64,000 nucleotides of DNA from Chroogloeocystis siderophila 5.2 s.c.1 (GCF_001904655.1 NZ_MRCC01000006.1:124001-188000), one strand, 5' to 3'; positions 1 to 9,127 are shown, counted from the first letter of the stretch. The notes: generated from the sequence alone by a model not told the origin. Made by a program: numbers and translations.

Positions 1-515
1 CTTACTCTTGTATTTTCAAAGATGTTTTCATACCTAATGAACTTATATTAGCAGCACCTTGTAGCGAGTATGTAGAGCGAATTAAAGCAGGTTTTGTTCT
101 GACTCAAGTGGGCATGGGTTTAGGATTAGTCGCGAGTTGTATCGAGTTGATGAAAGAAGCCAACAAACGACTAGAACATGTCAATTGCTTTCTCGACGAC
201 TGTGTAGAAGCTCTAGAGAATGAACTAGAAACTTTGCGTTTACACACATACATATTGGCAACAGAAATATCCAACCATCAACGTATTCGAGACAATAAGT
301 TCTTCAAAGCAGTTGTTCAAGCGCGTGCTACAGCTTCAGAACTTGCCCTACGTGCTGCACAATCTGCAATGTTACATCTAGGAGCCAAAGCATATTTGGA
401 AGGTAGTACTGTTTCTAGAAAACTGCGTGAAGCCTACTTTGTAGCAATTGTAACTCCAGCACTCAAGCATTTAAGAAAAATACTATCTCATATGAAGGAT
501 ATTTCTATTGATTGA
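1..515 (+). CDS. acyl-CoA dehydrogenase-like protein, C-terminal part (cut by window edge)
   Basis: An open frame enters from the window edge and ends at TGA/513-515; the first ATG inside (108) is not the real start, because the reading frame is open from base 3 and reads like coding sequence (VFIPNELILAAP). The visible ~170 residues are mostly helical and contain ELALRAAQSAMLHLGAKAY followed by REAYFVAIVTPALKHLRK. This resembles the C-terminal four-helix FAD/acyl-CoA binding domain of acyl-CoA dehydrogenases, which ends with an aromatic-rich 'reAyf' segment. The substrate cannot be told. The N-terminal and catalytic parts lie outside the window. Assignment rests on pattern recognition only, so the family is likely but the exact function open. 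Confidence 0.6.
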   Translation, partial: YSCIFKDVFIPNELILAAPCSEYVERIKAGFVLTQVGMGLGLVASCIELMKEANKRLEHVNCFLDDCVEALENELETLRLHTYILATEISNHQRIRDNKFFKAVVQARATASELALRAAQSAMLHLGAKAYLEGSTVSRKLREAYFVAIVTPALKHLRKILSHMKDISID

Positions 516-605
516 ATACTCATAACTAGAATCATCACCTCTAAAGAGAAAAAACTCACTTTTCTTCTCTCTGTGTTTTCTGCATCTGAAGTGGTTCGTT
601 AAAAA

Positions 606-638
606 GTAATTTTCAAAAATTACGTAAAATGGCTGTAC
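606..638 (+). promoter_or_regulatory. palindrome and imperfect NtcA-like box upstream of cynA
   Basis: Bases 606-623 form an 8-bp perfect inverted repeat with a 2-bp centre (GTAATTTT-CA-AAAATTAC). Directly after it, 624-638 reads GTA-N9-TAC, one base longer than the GTA-N8-TAC consensus of the nitrogen regulator NtcA. cyn operons of cyanobacteria are known to be nitrogen-controlled, so either may be an operator; the match is imperfect and no convincing -10 was seen. Confidence 0.3.
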
Positions 639-650
639 GAGAAAAATGGA

Positions 651-680
651 AATTTCTTGTTTTCAAATAACAAGAAAGTT
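651..680 (+). promoter_or_regulatory. leader hairpin in front of cynA
   Basis: AATTTCTTGTT (651-661) can pair with AACAAGAAAGTT (669-680) across a 7-nt loop, with one mismatch, about 50 nt before the cynA start. It is A/T-rich and lacks a T-run, so it is not a standard terminator; it may be a 5' UTR structure or a binding site. Confidence 0.3.
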
Positions 681-732
681 ATGAATTCAAACTCATAAAA
701 AAGAAAAATTTACTCAATTCAATATAAGACAT

Positions 733-2319
733 ATGGCAACTTTATTGGAAGCAAAAAGTGGAAAAATTTCTACTTTAGATAAATTGAGATGTTCTTGTGG
801 TAGATTTCATGCCTCAGAAGATCATTGGAGATTCATTGAAGGAATGCCCCAAGATCCAGCAGATTTGGTTGCCGATTTAATTGCAATGGGGCAATATAAA
901 CCTGAGGCACTGAAGCTAGCTGAAAAATTTACTCATGCGGAATTGAGAAAAACTTTAGTTCTACAGATGCTTGCTAAAGCTGAACCAGAACAGCAGCGAA
1001 TATGTAACGACTTAATCAGACAAGCAGGAGGATTAGAAGAAGCGTTTGCGGCAGCATTTGGACCTCATGCAACAGAGTTTTTTGATGATACTTTGCGGGC
1101 GAGTAGATTTCGACGAAGAGACTTTTTAATAAAAGTAGCAGCAACAGCCGCAATTGTGACCTTGGCTAGTTGTGCAGGAGGAAACAACACAAATACCACA
1201 CAATCATCAGGAGAAGCTAGCACCCCTGGAAACCTTGAAAAAACCGATTTAACAATTGGCTTTATTCCAATTGCGTGTGCAACGCCCATTGTCATTTCAG
1301 AACCATTAGGCTTTTATCAAAAACACGGCTTAAATGTCACATTACGGAAAATGCCGAATTGGGCAGCAGTTCGAGAATCGGCGATCGCAGGTGAACTAGA
1401 TGCCTACCATATGCTTTCGCCGATGCCAATTGCAGTGACTTTAGGTTTAGGTTCTACCACTTTCCCAATTCAACTTGCGAGTATCGAGAATATTAACGGA
1501 CAATCAATCGCAGTTGCACTGAAGCATCGCGATCGCATTCAAGGTCCTGCGGACTTTAAGGGAATGACGATTGCTGTTCCTTTTCCTTATTCAATGCACA
1601 ATCTGTTATTACGTTATTACTTAGCATCTGGAGGGTTGAATCCAGATACCGATGTTGCGATTCAAATTGTGCCACCGCCCGACTCTGTAGCGCAGATGTC
1701 CGCAGGACAGATTGACGCTTTCTTAATGCCTGACAATTTTGGTCAACGTGCGGTATTTGAAGGCATTGGTTTTATTCATATGTTGACAAAAGATTTATGG
1801 GATGGTCATCCTTGCTGTGCTTTTGCCGCTAGTCAACAGTGGATCGATGCACATCCTAACACCTTCCGTGCAGTCAATAAAGCAATTATTGATAGCGCCG
1901 CACACGCCAATGCCGCTGAAAATCGCACCGAGATTGCGAAGGTACTTTCAGAACGTCGGTACCTTAATCAGCCTGAACCTGTATTGCAAGCCGTCATGAC
2001 AGGCAACTTTGAAGATGGATTAGGAAATACTCTCAACGTACCCGATCGCATTGGATTCGACCCATATCCTTGGAAAAGCTTTGCCAAATGGATTTCCTCG
2101 CAGTTGGTGCGATGGGATTTGATGCCAGCCGAGAAAGCAGACTATCCCCAGATTGCGGAACAGATTTACATGACCGACTTAGCAAGAGAACTCGCGATCG
2201 AATTAGGGCAAAATCCACCTGCTGAAGAAACAAGAGTCGAAAACCTCAAGTTTGACACCTTTGACCCAGCAAATCCGGCAGCTTATTTAGAACAACAAAG
2301 CCAAAAATTTAACGTTTGA
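733..2319 (+). CDS. cynA: cyanate ABC transporter substrate-binding protein CynA, with long pre-signal extension
   Basis: Periplasmic binding protein of the NrtA/SsuA/TauA type (528 aa), expected to capture cyanate and deliver it to CynB/CynD. The signal lies in the interior: RRRDFLIK at residues 127-134, a hydrophobic stretch, then a lipobox ending in Cys147 (TLASC). This gives a twin-arginine lipoprotein signal. After it comes the binding domain, beginning DLTIGFIPIACATPIVI. Residues 1-126 are an extra helical segment with a CSC motif (Cys20, Cys22) and nearby His26. The family normally starts at the signal peptide, so this extension is odd. First gene of cynA-cynB-cynD-cynS; the neighbour cyanase makes cyanate the best substrate guess, as in Synechococcus cynABDS. 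Confidence 0.85.
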   Translation: MATLLEAKSGKISTLDKLRCSCGRFHASEDHWRFIEGMPQDPADLVADLIAMGQYKPEALKLAEKFTHAELRKTLVLQMLAKAEPEQQRICNDLIRQAGGLEEAFAAAFGPHATEFFDDTLRASRFRRRDFLIKVAATAAIVTLASCAGGNNTNTTQSSGEASTPGNLEKTDLTIGFIPIACATPIVISEPLGFYQKHGLNVTLRKMPNWAAVRESAIAGELDAYHMLSPMPIAVTLGLGSTTFPIQLASIENINGQSIAVALKHRDRIQGPADFKGMTIAVPFPYSMHNLLLRYYLASGGLNPDTDVAIQIVPPPDSVAQMSAGQIDAFLMPDNFGQRAVFEGIGFIHMLTKDLWDGHPCCAFAASQQWIDAHPNTFRAVNKAIIDSAAHANAAENRTEIAKVLSERRYLNQPEPVLQAVMTGNFEDGLGNTLNVPDRIGFDPYPWKSFAKWISSQLVRWDLMPAEKADYPQIAEQIYMTDLARELAIELGQNPPAEETRVENLKFDTFDPANPAAYLEQQSQKFNV

Positions 2320-2325
2320 GGAGCT

Positions 2326-3153
2326 ATGGCTAATACACTATCGCAACGCCGTAAATCCGCACCCATCTGGCTTAATAATAACGTACGAGCATTTGTGCTA
2401 TTTCTGATTTTACTACTGTTATTTCTGGGAGTTTGGGAACTCGGAGCACAGCTAAATATCTTCTCGCAACTCGTGCCATCGGCAAGTCAAACATTGCAAG
2501 CCTTTTGGGGCTGGGTTTCTGACCCATTTTTTGACTATGGTCCTAATGATAAAGGCATTGGCTGGCACGTACTTTCAAGTTTAAGAAGAGTCGTTACAGG
2601 CTTTTTGATTGGTTCGGCGATCGCAATTCCTCTAGGTATCTTAATCGGACTATCTGACGTCGTTTCTAAAGCTATTGACCCTTATATTCAAGTTCTCAAA
2701 CCCGTCTCACCGCTTGCATGGCTGCCGCTAGGACTTGGTTTACTCAAAGATTCAGAAAACACCGCCTTATTTGTTATCGCGATTACGAGCCTTTGGCCTA
2801 CACTTATCAATACTAAATTTGGCGTGAGTAACGTCGATCCTGCCGTACTTAATGTTGCACGTACCTTAGGGGCTTCGCGCTGGCGCGCAATTTGGAAGGT
2901 TATTCTTCCTGCTGCTGCGCCTAGTATTGTTGCTGGACTGCGCATCAGTATTGGTATTGCTTGGTTAGTCATTGTTGCAGCAGAAATCCTAGTTGGTGGA
3001 ACCGGAGTCGGCTACTTTATTTGGAACGAGTGGAACAACCTAGAAATTACAAGTATCCTCACCGCAATTATTGTGATTGGATTCGTTGGGTTACTGCTAG
3101 ACCGCATATTTGGATTGCTGCAAACCTGGGTTTCGTTTGGACAGCAAAGATAG
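2326..3153 (+). CDS. cynB: cyanate ABC transporter permease CynB
   Basis: Inner-membrane permease (275 aa) of the NrtB/SsuC group in the binding-protein-dependent transport family. About six hydrophobic segments are visible, the first at residues ~22-44. The cytoplasmic EAA loop that docks to the ATPase is readable as LGASRWRAIWKVILPAAAP. It starts 6 bp after the cynA stop with GAGGAG just ahead of the ATG, so translation is probably coupled. Function as the cyanate channel follows from the flanking binding protein and cyanase; alone it could not be told from nitrate, sulfonate or bicarbonate permeases of the same family. Confidence 0.85.
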   Translation: MANTLSQRRKSAPIWLNNNVRAFVLFLILLLLFLGVWELGAQLNIFSQLVPSASQTLQAFWGWVSDPFFDYGPNDKGIGWHVLSSLRRVVTGFLIGSAIAIPLGILIGLSDVVSKAIDPYIQVLKPVSPLAWLPLGLGLLKDSENTALFVIAITSLWPTLINTKFGVSNVDPAVLNVARTLGASRWRAIWKVILPAAAPSIVAGLRISIGIAWLVIVAAEILVGGTGVGYFIWNEWNNLEITSILTAIIVIGFVGLLLDRIFGLLQTWVSFGQQR

Positions 3154-3221
3154 CAACATAGTGCAACAAACCGAGGAGTAAGCTGGGTCGTTGGTAACTT
3201 TCAGTAAGTCTTGACACTATT

Positions 3222-4106
3222 ATGATTTCTTCACACATTGATCCTGTTAATACAATTAGCGCTGCTTCTGCCCAACTTGCTTTGAACCATGTTTTCAAAG
3301 TTTATCCAGGGCGGCAAAGTTGGCAAGATAAATTACTACGACGTACTTCCTCAGATTTTGTAGCGCTAGCAGATATTAACCTAGAAGTCGAAGCAAATAC
3401 CTTTGTCTCAATTATTGGTCCATCCGGTTGTGGTAAATCAACTTTACTCAATATTATTGCGGGACTCACCCCACCAACACGCGGTTCAGTCAAGCTCAAC
3501 CACGTCGAAATTCACAAACCAGGTCCTGACCGCGGCGTGGTATTTCAAAACTATGCCTTGATGCCGTGGATGACAGTTATCGAGAATATTCGCTTTGCGA
3601 TTGAGACAGTGTATCCCCAGATGCCGCTTGCCCAACAGAAAAACATTGCTCGCGATTACATCGACTTAGTAGGGCTACACGGCGCGGAACGTAAGCATCC
3701 TCACGAACTCTCAGGTGGGATGAAACAAAGAGTAGGCATTGCCCGTGCACTAGCAATCAACCCCAAAATTTTGCTGATGGACGAACCATTTGGGGCTTTG
3801 GATGCGCTGACGCGTGGTTTTTTGCAAGACGAAGTGGCGCGGATTTGGGAACAACAACGGCAAACTGTTATCCTCATCACTCATAGTATTGAAGAAGCGC
3901 TGTTACTCTCGGACAAGATTGTCATGATGACACGAGGTCCTGCGGCTCGAATCGCTGAGGTGTTAGATATTCCTTTTCCCCGACCGCGTAAGCGCGAGTG
4001 TTTAGACCAGTACCCAGCGTATCATGAGTTAAAAGCTGAATTAGAAATGCATTTATCGAGGGAAACGCGGGCTGTAGAAGAAGCACGAATCAAAGTTAAC
4101 GCTTAG
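3222..4106 (+). CDS. cynD: cyanate ABC transporter ATP-binding protein CynD
   Basis: ABC ATPase (294 aa) of the NrtD/SsuB type that powers the cyanate importer. All nucleotide-binding motifs are present: Walker [10 protein letters not shown] (66-74), Q-loop FQN (108-110), signature LSGGMKQR (163-170), Walker B LLMDEP (184-189) and the H-loop His221 (ITHS). A family-typical C-terminal tail follows. There is a 68-bp spacer from cynB and 22 bp to cynS, all on one strand. The N-terminal ~20 residues before the domain are longer than usual, and a later start is possible. Confidence 0.85.
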   Translation: MISSHIDPVNTISAASAQLALNHVFKVYPGRQSWQDKLLRRTSSDFVALADINLEVEANTFVSIIGPSGCGKSTLLNIIAGLTPPTRGSVKLNHVEIHKPGPDRGVVFQNYALMPWMTVIENIRFAIETVYPQMPLAQQKNIARDYIDLVGLHGAERKHPHELSGGMKQRVGIARALAINPKILLMDEPFGALDALTRGFLQDEVARIWEQQRQTVILITHSIEEALLLSDKIVMMTRGPAARIAEVLDIPFPRPRKRECLDQYPAYHELKAELEMHLSRETRAVEEARIKVNA

Positions 4107-4114
4107 TAAGAATT

Positions 4115-4122
4115 GAAAGGAG
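4115..4122 (+). promoter_or_regulatory. ribosome binding site of cynS
   Basis: GAAAGGAG lies 6 nt before ATG 4129. A GTG at 4126 also opens the frame, but the spacing and the cyanase family N-terminus favour ATG 4129. Confidence 0.6.
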
Positions 4123-4128
4123 TAGGTG

Positions 4129-4575
4129 ATGTCAATCGAGATTCCTGAAATTACAAAGAAACTGCTAGCTGCCAAGCAAGCAAAAAAATTAAGCTTTGCC
4201 GATCTCGAAAAAGCTGTCGGACGTGACGAAGTATGGATTGCTACAGTCATTTATCGTCAAGCAAGTGCCTCAGAAGATGAAGCCAGTAAAATTCTTCATG
4301 CATTGAATCTTAGTCAAGATTTAGTTTCTGAATTGACTGCTTATCCTGCCAAAGGATTAGGTCCTGTCGTACCAACAGATCCTCTTATCTATCGCTTCTA
4401 CGAAATCATGCAAGTTTACGGCATGCCAATTAAGGAAGTCATTCATGAAAAGTTTGGCGATGGCATTATGAGCGCAATTGATTTCACGCTAGAGGTGGAA
4501 AAAGAAGAAGACCCGAAAGGCGATCGCGTCAAAGTAATCATGAATGGTAAGTTTCTACCTTACAAGAAGTGGTAA
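4129..4575 (+). CDS. cynS: cyanate hydratase (cyanase)
   Basis: Cytoplasmic decameric enzyme that converts cyanate plus bicarbonate to ammonia and CO2, supplying nitrogen and detoxifying cyanate. The 148-aa length fits the family (E. coli 156). There is an N-terminal helical DNA-binding-like domain (1-~75), then the catalytic domain. Catalytic residues are visible as Arg89, Glu92 (RFYE) and Ser115 (GIMSAIDF), each offset by 7 from E. coli Arg96, Glu99 and Ser122. Last gene of the cyn operon, 22 bp after cynD. No sign of damage. Confidence 0.95.
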   Translation: MSIEIPEITKKLLAAKQAKKLSFADLEKAVGRDEVWIATVIYRQASASEDEASKILHALNLSQDLVSELTAYPAKGLGPVVPTDPLIYRFYEIMQVYGMPIKEVIHEKFGDGIMSAIDFTLEVEKEEDPKGDRVKVIMNGKFLPYKKW

Positions 4576-4642
4576 GGTAATTTGCTGTAACACAAGTAAC
4601 AGAAATAAAATAAAAACTGTTGGGTAGCAGCAACTTACATTT

Positions 4643-5251
4643 ATGGTCAATCTCAAGCGCACTCGTGAGGATATCTTGTCCTCGGTTGGAGAACTGATTC
4701 ATCGTCAAGGCGTTCAATCAACAGGGCTAAAGGAACTGTTTGCGGCTAGCCAGGTGTCTTCTGGTAGTTTTTACAACTATTTTGAGTCAAAAGACGAACT
4801 GGCGCACGCAATTATTGACTTTAAATGGAGCGAACTTAAAGCTGCTATCCTGATACCCGCAAGAAATGCATCTGGAGATCCAATTGCCAATCTCTTTTGG
4901 ATGATTGATCGCTTAGAGGAAAAACATCTTTCTGACCCTAACTGCGCGGGATGTCTGTTAGGTAATTTGATTGTCGATTTAGTTGAACATGATACTTCGT
5001 TTCAAGAGCATTTAGTTCAAGTTTTTGACGAGTGGCAAAGTACGATCGCTCAATTACTGCAAGCCGGTCAATCTCAACTGCAAGCGCACGTCACTCCTGA
5101 AGAACTAGCCGAACAACTGCTGACAATGATTGAGGGGGTGTTGTTGATGGAACGTTTATATAAGCAACCTGCGCGATTGCAGCGCGGTTTTAATATGATT
5201 CGGGCACTTTTGAAAGCATCACTCGCTCAGGCGCACCGTTTCACTGCATAA
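4643..5251 (+). CDS. TetR/AcrR-family transcriptional regulator
   Basis: A 202-aa regulator with an N-terminal helix-turn-helix: TREDILSSVGELIHRQG then SSGSFYNYFESKDEL, the hallmark TetR recognition-helix region. The C-terminal ligand domain contains DPNCAGCLLGN with two cysteines (CxxC), frequent in a TetR subgroup that controls oxidoreductase or efflux genes. It lies 67 bp downstream of cynS on the same strand, so it could be the distal gene of the cyn operon. Whether it regulates cyn genes is unknown; the cyanobacterial cyn operon is usually assigned to NtcA rather than TetR control. Ligand not predictable. Confidence 0.8.
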   Translation: MVNLKRTREDILSSVGELIHRQGVQSTGLKELFAASQVSSGSFYNYFESKDELAHAIIDFKWSELKAAILIPARNASGDPIANLFWMIDRLEEKHLSDPNCAGCLLGNLIVDLVEHDTSFQEHLVQVFDEWQSTIAQLLQAGQSQLQAHVTPEELAEQLLTMIEGVLLMERLYKQPARLQRGFNMIRALLKASLAQAHRFTA

Positions 5252-5258
5252 TTGTTAA

Positions 5259-5395
5259 TATAGCAATCTTAATCAATTGTAAAAAACGGCTATAAAAAAT
5301 AGCTAAGAAAATCATTAAGAACTTCTAGCATAAAGAAAGTCACAAACGAGGTTTGGATCTTTCTAGATTCTCATAATTGAATTGGGATTGCTATA
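5259..5395. repeat. MITE-like element with terminal inverted repeats
   Basis: TATAGCAATC (5259-5268) is answered by its exact reverse complement GATTGCTATA (5386-5395). The similarity continues inwards for roughly ten more bases (AATCAATT against AATTGAATT). The 137-bp unit has no ORF and ends in TA, as expected of a TA-inserting miniature element. No second copy was seen in the window, so mobility is inferred from structure only. Confidence 0.45.
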
Positions 5396-5670
5396 GATAT
5401 TTTTTCAGCTAATACTACAAGTTTAATGATGTAGTTGAGTTAGTTTGTGAGATTCAAATTCATTCAGCAATATTCCAAAATGCTAATGCCATAAATACTA
5501 TTCCATCACAACCGCAAAATTACAGATTCAGACTCAAGATGACTTGAATATTCAGTATTCTTCACCAGGGAAAATAATTGGGTTTTATGGCAGAGTTGAC
5601 GTAGTAGTAAGTTGTCTCTAAGTTTTTATTCTGAACAAAAACTGCCTATTGTCATAAATATCCAAATATT

Positions 5671-5847
5671 ATGAGTTTAAAACATAGCATCATAAATTTC
5701 CCATTGTTGCAATACTTGAACCAACCTTTGTTTGATCGTAAAGCAGAATTTATATTAGCTCCACGACGGTTTCAATATATATACAGAGTACAAATTCTTG
5801 AAAACTGCTGGAAACAAGAATGCTACTCACAAGATCGCTTTAAGTAG
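5671..5847 (+). CDS. possible small protein, unknown
   Basis: A 58-codon frame starting MSLKHSIINFPLLQYL and ending QECYSQDRFK. It is basic, aromatic-rich and has no membrane segment. There is no strong Shine-Dalgarno sequence and codon use is A/T-heavy like the surrounding spacer. It may be a chance ORF or a decayed gene. Confidence 0.2.
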   Translation: MSLKHSIINFPLLQYLNQPLFDRKAEFILAPRRFQYIYRVQILENCWKQECYSQDRFK

Positions 5848-6089
5848 AGAACTCACCTCTATTAAAGTGTTTCCGCTTAAGTAATAGTATTTGTAGATTT
5901 AAACTAACACATTAGACACTCAATGCATTAATCTTTAACTAATCATTAATTTAGTCTCAAGCTAGTCAAAGATTCCTTAAACTCATCTTAACCTGGTCTG
6001 CAATGATGACACTATAAAGATTCATAGTAAAGACAATGCGTTGTCATGATGATTGGCAACGCGAGCATCAGGATGAGGAATTGCTAATA

Positions 6090-7127
6090 ATGACTAAGGT
6101 TAAGAAAGATGTCGAGCAGCAGAAGCCACTAGGAAGATATCTAATTGAAGCTGGTTTTATTAGTTCTGAGCAACTAAAAGCAGCACTTGCGGCTCAACGG
6201 TCAGGAAAAAAACGTCTAGGGGAAATTTTAGTTAAAAAGGGTTGGATTAGACATCAAACGCTTGATTACTTAATCGAAAAAGTTGTTTTACCCGAGCGTA
6301 GTTCGCAAAAAAATCTGCGCCTAGTTCAAAAAGATTATCAACATCATTTGGAATCTGTAAATACCAATCAACTGGTAAACATACCACGTCAAAAATTAGA
6401 AATTCCTGTTTCTCCTTACAAAACTACTCGGTTACTATTTTATATAGCAGTTGCCCTGCTAGGTGCTCACTTAGTGGGGCAATTTACTGAACACTTTTTA
6501 CCTAATTACTTTTTCAGAAATTTTATTGCAGAACAGCTTAACTTAGATCGAGAGCTTAATATTCCAACGCTTTACGCAATGGGTTTGTTACTCATAAGTT
6601 CAATATTACTTGCAATTGTTGCTTACGCAAAGCACGTAAGAGGCGATCGCCAAGTGCGTCACTGGGTTGCACTATCGATTATTTTTCTTTGTCTTGCTAT
6701 AGATGAGATTACAAGTCTTCATGAGCGCATGACTGATCCTTTACGTTCCATGCTCAATACTAATGGTTGGCTGCATTATGCTTGGATAATTCCTGGTATT
6801 GTATTTGTTTTAGTGTGTTTACTGGTATTTGCAAAGTTTCTTAAAAATCTCCCAAGCAAGACTCGTCAACTTATTCTGTTAGCTGGTGTAATTTTTGTAA
6901 GTGGTGCAATTGGTATCGAAGCGATTGGTGGATACTATGCACAAGTTTACGGCGAACAAAACATGGGTTATGCGTTGATAGCAGGTATTGAAGAATTTTT
7001 CGAGATGCTAGGTGTCATTATTTTTATCTATGCACTTCTATCACATATAGATGATGCAATGAAAGGCTTAAGTGTGCGGTTTGAAATTGTTGCGCACCGC
7101 CCACCAAACACAGTTCATTCATCCTAG
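6090..7127 (+). CDS. MshEN-like N-terminal domain fused to a polytopic membrane protein
   Basis: About 345 aa. Residues ~10-60 (LGRYLIEAGFISSEQLKAAL, then KRLGEILVKKGWI) match the repeat pattern of the MshEN/GspE N-terminal domain found before type II secretion and pilus ATPases, some of which bind c-di-GMP. No ATPase follows. Instead there are about six hydrophobic helices from residue ~110 on, with a conserved-looking DEITSLHE between helices 3 and 4. An upstream ATG (6036) is in frame, but ATG 6090 follows GAGG and begins the domain directly. The function of the membrane part is unknown; a signal-sensing membrane protein is one inference. Confidence 0.6.
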   Translation: MTKVKKDVEQQKPLGRYLIEAGFISSEQLKAALAAQRSGKKRLGEILVKKGWIRHQTLDYLIEKVVLPERSSQKNLRLVQKDYQHHLESVNTNQLVNIPRQKLEIPVSPYKTTRLLFYIAVALLGAHLVGQFTEHFLPNYFFRNFIAEQLNLDRELNIPTLYAMGLLLISSILLAIVAYAKHVRGDRQVRHWVALSIIFLCLAIDEITSLHERMTDPLRSMLNTNGWLHYAWIIPGIVFVLVCLLVFAKFLKNLPSKTRQLILLAGVIFVSGAIGIEAIGGYYAQVYGEQNMGYALIAGIEEFFEMLGVIIFIYALLSHIDDAMKGLSVRFEIVAHRPPNTVHSS

Positions 7128-7130
7128 AGT

Positions 7131-8234
7131 CTAAATCAAAACAAGATTATCACGATGAATGACAGTTTCTGCACCTTCGTAGCCCAAAATTACCGAGATT
7201 TCTTTAGAATGTCGCCCACGGATACGCTTGAGTTCGTTGCTACTATAGTTGACAATTCCTCTAGCGATTTCATTGCCATGCTGATCACATAACTGCACCG
7301 CTTCCTGGCTGTCAAATTCTCCCTCAACTGTGCTAATTCCTGCGGCTAATAAAGACTTACCACCTTGACTAATTGCGGTAATCGCACCAGAATCGAGGTA
7401 AAGCTTGCCAGCAGGAATTAAACCATAAGCAATCCAGCGCTTTCTTGCATTTGTGGGCTGCGGTTGTGGTTCAAACTGCGTTCCTAGTGGTTCGCCTTGC
7501 AAGATGCGAGTAATATTGTAGGGAGAGCGTCCTTCAGTAATTGCCGTACGAACACCCGCTGCTGTGGCAATTCTTGCGGCAGTGACTTTCGTAACCATAC
7601 CACCAGTTCCCCATTGCGAACCGCGATCGCCGACTTGTAAATGAGTTAACTGTGCGATATTCTCAACAAGCGTTATCGGTTTAGCATCAGGCACAAAACG
7701 CGGATCGGCAGAATATAAGCGGTCTACATCTGTCAGTAAAAATAACCAATCGGCTTCAATTAAGCTTGCGACTAAAGCAGACAGTGTATCGTTGTCACCA
7801 AACTTTAATTCTTCTACTGCAACCGTGTCGTTTTCGTTGACTACCGGAATAACGCCTAGACCGAGTAGCTCTTGAAACGTGTTATAAGCATTGAGGTAGC
7901 GGCTGCGTTCCATCAAGTCACTACGAGTTAACAAAACTTGCGCGATTGGTTGTTGTAGCGTTGTGAATAAATCATCATACACGCGCATCAACCGTCCTTG
8001 ACCGACTGCGGCGACGGCTTGTTTAAGCGCGATCGCTTTTGGGCGTTCGACTAAACCTAATCGCGCACAACCTACTCCTACAGCCCCAGAAGACACTAAT
8101 ACGACTTTGTGACCTTGGCGTCGCAGTTGGGTTAAAACTTCTGCCAACATCGCAATAGTAGAAAGTGCTAATTGACCAGTTTCAGGTTGTGTCAGACTTG
8201 AGGTACCAATTTTGACGACAAGGGTTTGAGGCAT
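7131..8234 (-). CDS. proB: glutamate 5-kinase
   Basis: Catalyses the first step of proline synthesis, ATP-dependent phosphorylation of glutamate to glutamyl 5-phosphate. The N-terminal amino-acid kinase domain begins [10 protein letters not shown] and has [11 protein letters not shown] and [10 protein letters not shown], all typical. A C-terminal PUA domain (~residues 265-367) begins near [17 protein letters not shown]. The frame is open up to 8282, but the family start is ATG 8234 ([10 protein letters not shown]); no good ribosome site distinguishes the two. Last gene of the leftward housekeeping run. Confidence 0.9.
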   Translation of the reverse strand: MPQTLVVKIGTSSLTQPETGQLALSTIAMLAEVLTQLRRQGHKVVLVSSGAVGVGCARLGLVERPKAIALKQAVAAVGQGRLMRVYDDLFTTLQQPIAQVLLTRSDLMERSRYLNAYNTFQELLGLGVIPVVNENDTVAVEELKFGDNDTLSALVASLIEADWLFLLTDVDRLYSADPRFVPDAKPITLVENIAQLTHLQVGDRGSQWGTGGMVTKVTAARIATAAGVRTAITEGRSPYNITRILQGEPLGTQFEPQPQPTNARKRWIAYGLIPAGKLYLDSGAITAISQGGKSLLAAGISTVEGEFDSQEAVQLCDQHGNEIARGIVNYSSNELKRIRGRHSKEISVILGYEGAETVIHRDNLVLI

Positions 8235-8590
8235 TGACTGCAAAGGAGTTAAACAAATGGATGCGAAGCACGATTGTTCCAAATCTCAATTGTAAAGTGC
8301 CAGCTTCACGCTTGGTAAAAACGAAGGCTCTATTAAGTGATGAGGAAACAGGCAGATAGCAGAGAAAGTTAATTTTATTAAGAGATATCAAATTTAGCAG
8401 ATGAGCGCCAAAGATATTTATCGTTTAGGTTGTTTATCAATGATTTTAGGGTCTTCAAACCATGAGGGTAGCGCAAGGAATTATTTTCTAGAACCTAAAA
8501 GCCTTCTTTCTGCCTTTTGACCCTTACCTCCTGCTTTCTTGATCTATAATGCCAGCAAGTTTTCTCAAGATTTCGGCTTTTTAAGCTATT
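8235..8590 (-). other. intergenic spacer between yqeG and proB
   Basis: About 355 bp. The 16-codon extension of the proB frame here looks non-coding. Apart from scattered A/T-rich tracts and pyrimidine-rich stretches near 8500-8545, nothing specific is seen; the proB promoter should lie here. Confidence 0.4.
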
Positions 8591-9127
8591 CTAATTGTCT
8601 AATTTTTGTTTTTTTGCTGGCAGTGATATTCCCATAACCTGCGATAATACGACTTCAAAGTTGCGGATGGGATAAGAACGAACCGCTTCGCCAGGAGTCA
8701 CAAATGGTTCTACCAAAATCGTAAACATCCCCAAACGATTTCCTGCCAATACGTCGGTAAACAGGCGATCGCCTACCATCGCGACTTGTTCAACGGGTAG
8801 CTCCATTGCCGCCAGCGCCTGCCTTAATTTGCGGCGAGAAGGCTTAACTGCGCCACAAATGTAAGGTAAGTTCAAGGAACGAGCAATACTACCAATACGT
8901 GTATCACTGAGGTTATTACTCACCAACCACATTTCCGCGACTGTTCGGGTATGGGCTACCCACTGCTGCAACTCTGGCGATGCTTCAGCAGCTTTGATCG
9001 GTACAAGCGTTTCATCTACGTCTAACACTAGCCCTTTGATTTGATACTGCCGCAGAACATTCGGTGTTAGCTGGAGAATAGAACCTTCGAGAATGAGATC
9101 TGGCTGCAATAGTTCGTTCCAATCCAT
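8591..9127 (-). CDS. YqeG-family HAD-IIIA phosphatase
   Basis: A 178-aa HAD-superfamily phosphatase. Motif I is LVLDVDETLV with the nucleophile Asp and the acid/base Asp, followed by WLVSNN (motif II) and VAMVGDRLFTDVLAG (motif IV). Family members are related to the mitochondrial phosphatidylglycerophosphatase Gep4, so a role in phosphatidylglycerol synthesis is possible, and this lipid is essential in cyanobacterial thylakoids. The substrate is not proven. It sits between mltG and proB on the same strand. Confidence 0.8.
   Translation of the reverse strand: MDWNELLQPDLILEGSILQLTPNVLRQYQIKGLVLDVDETLVPIKAAEASPELQQWVAHTRTVAEMWLVSNNLSDTRIGSIARSLNLPYICGAVKPSRRKLRQALAAMELPVEQVAMVGDRLFTDVLAGNRLGMFTILVEPFVTPGEAVRSYPIRNFEVVLSQVMGISLPAKKQKLDN

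Larger units (their letters stand above)
5252..6089 (+). other. non-coding interval with a repeat and one tiny ORF
   Basis: About 840 bp, A/T-rich, holding the MITE-like repeat at 5259-5395 and a possible 58-codon ORF at 5671-5847. The rest shows no RNA gene, no coding pattern and no clear terminator. Confidence 0.5.
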
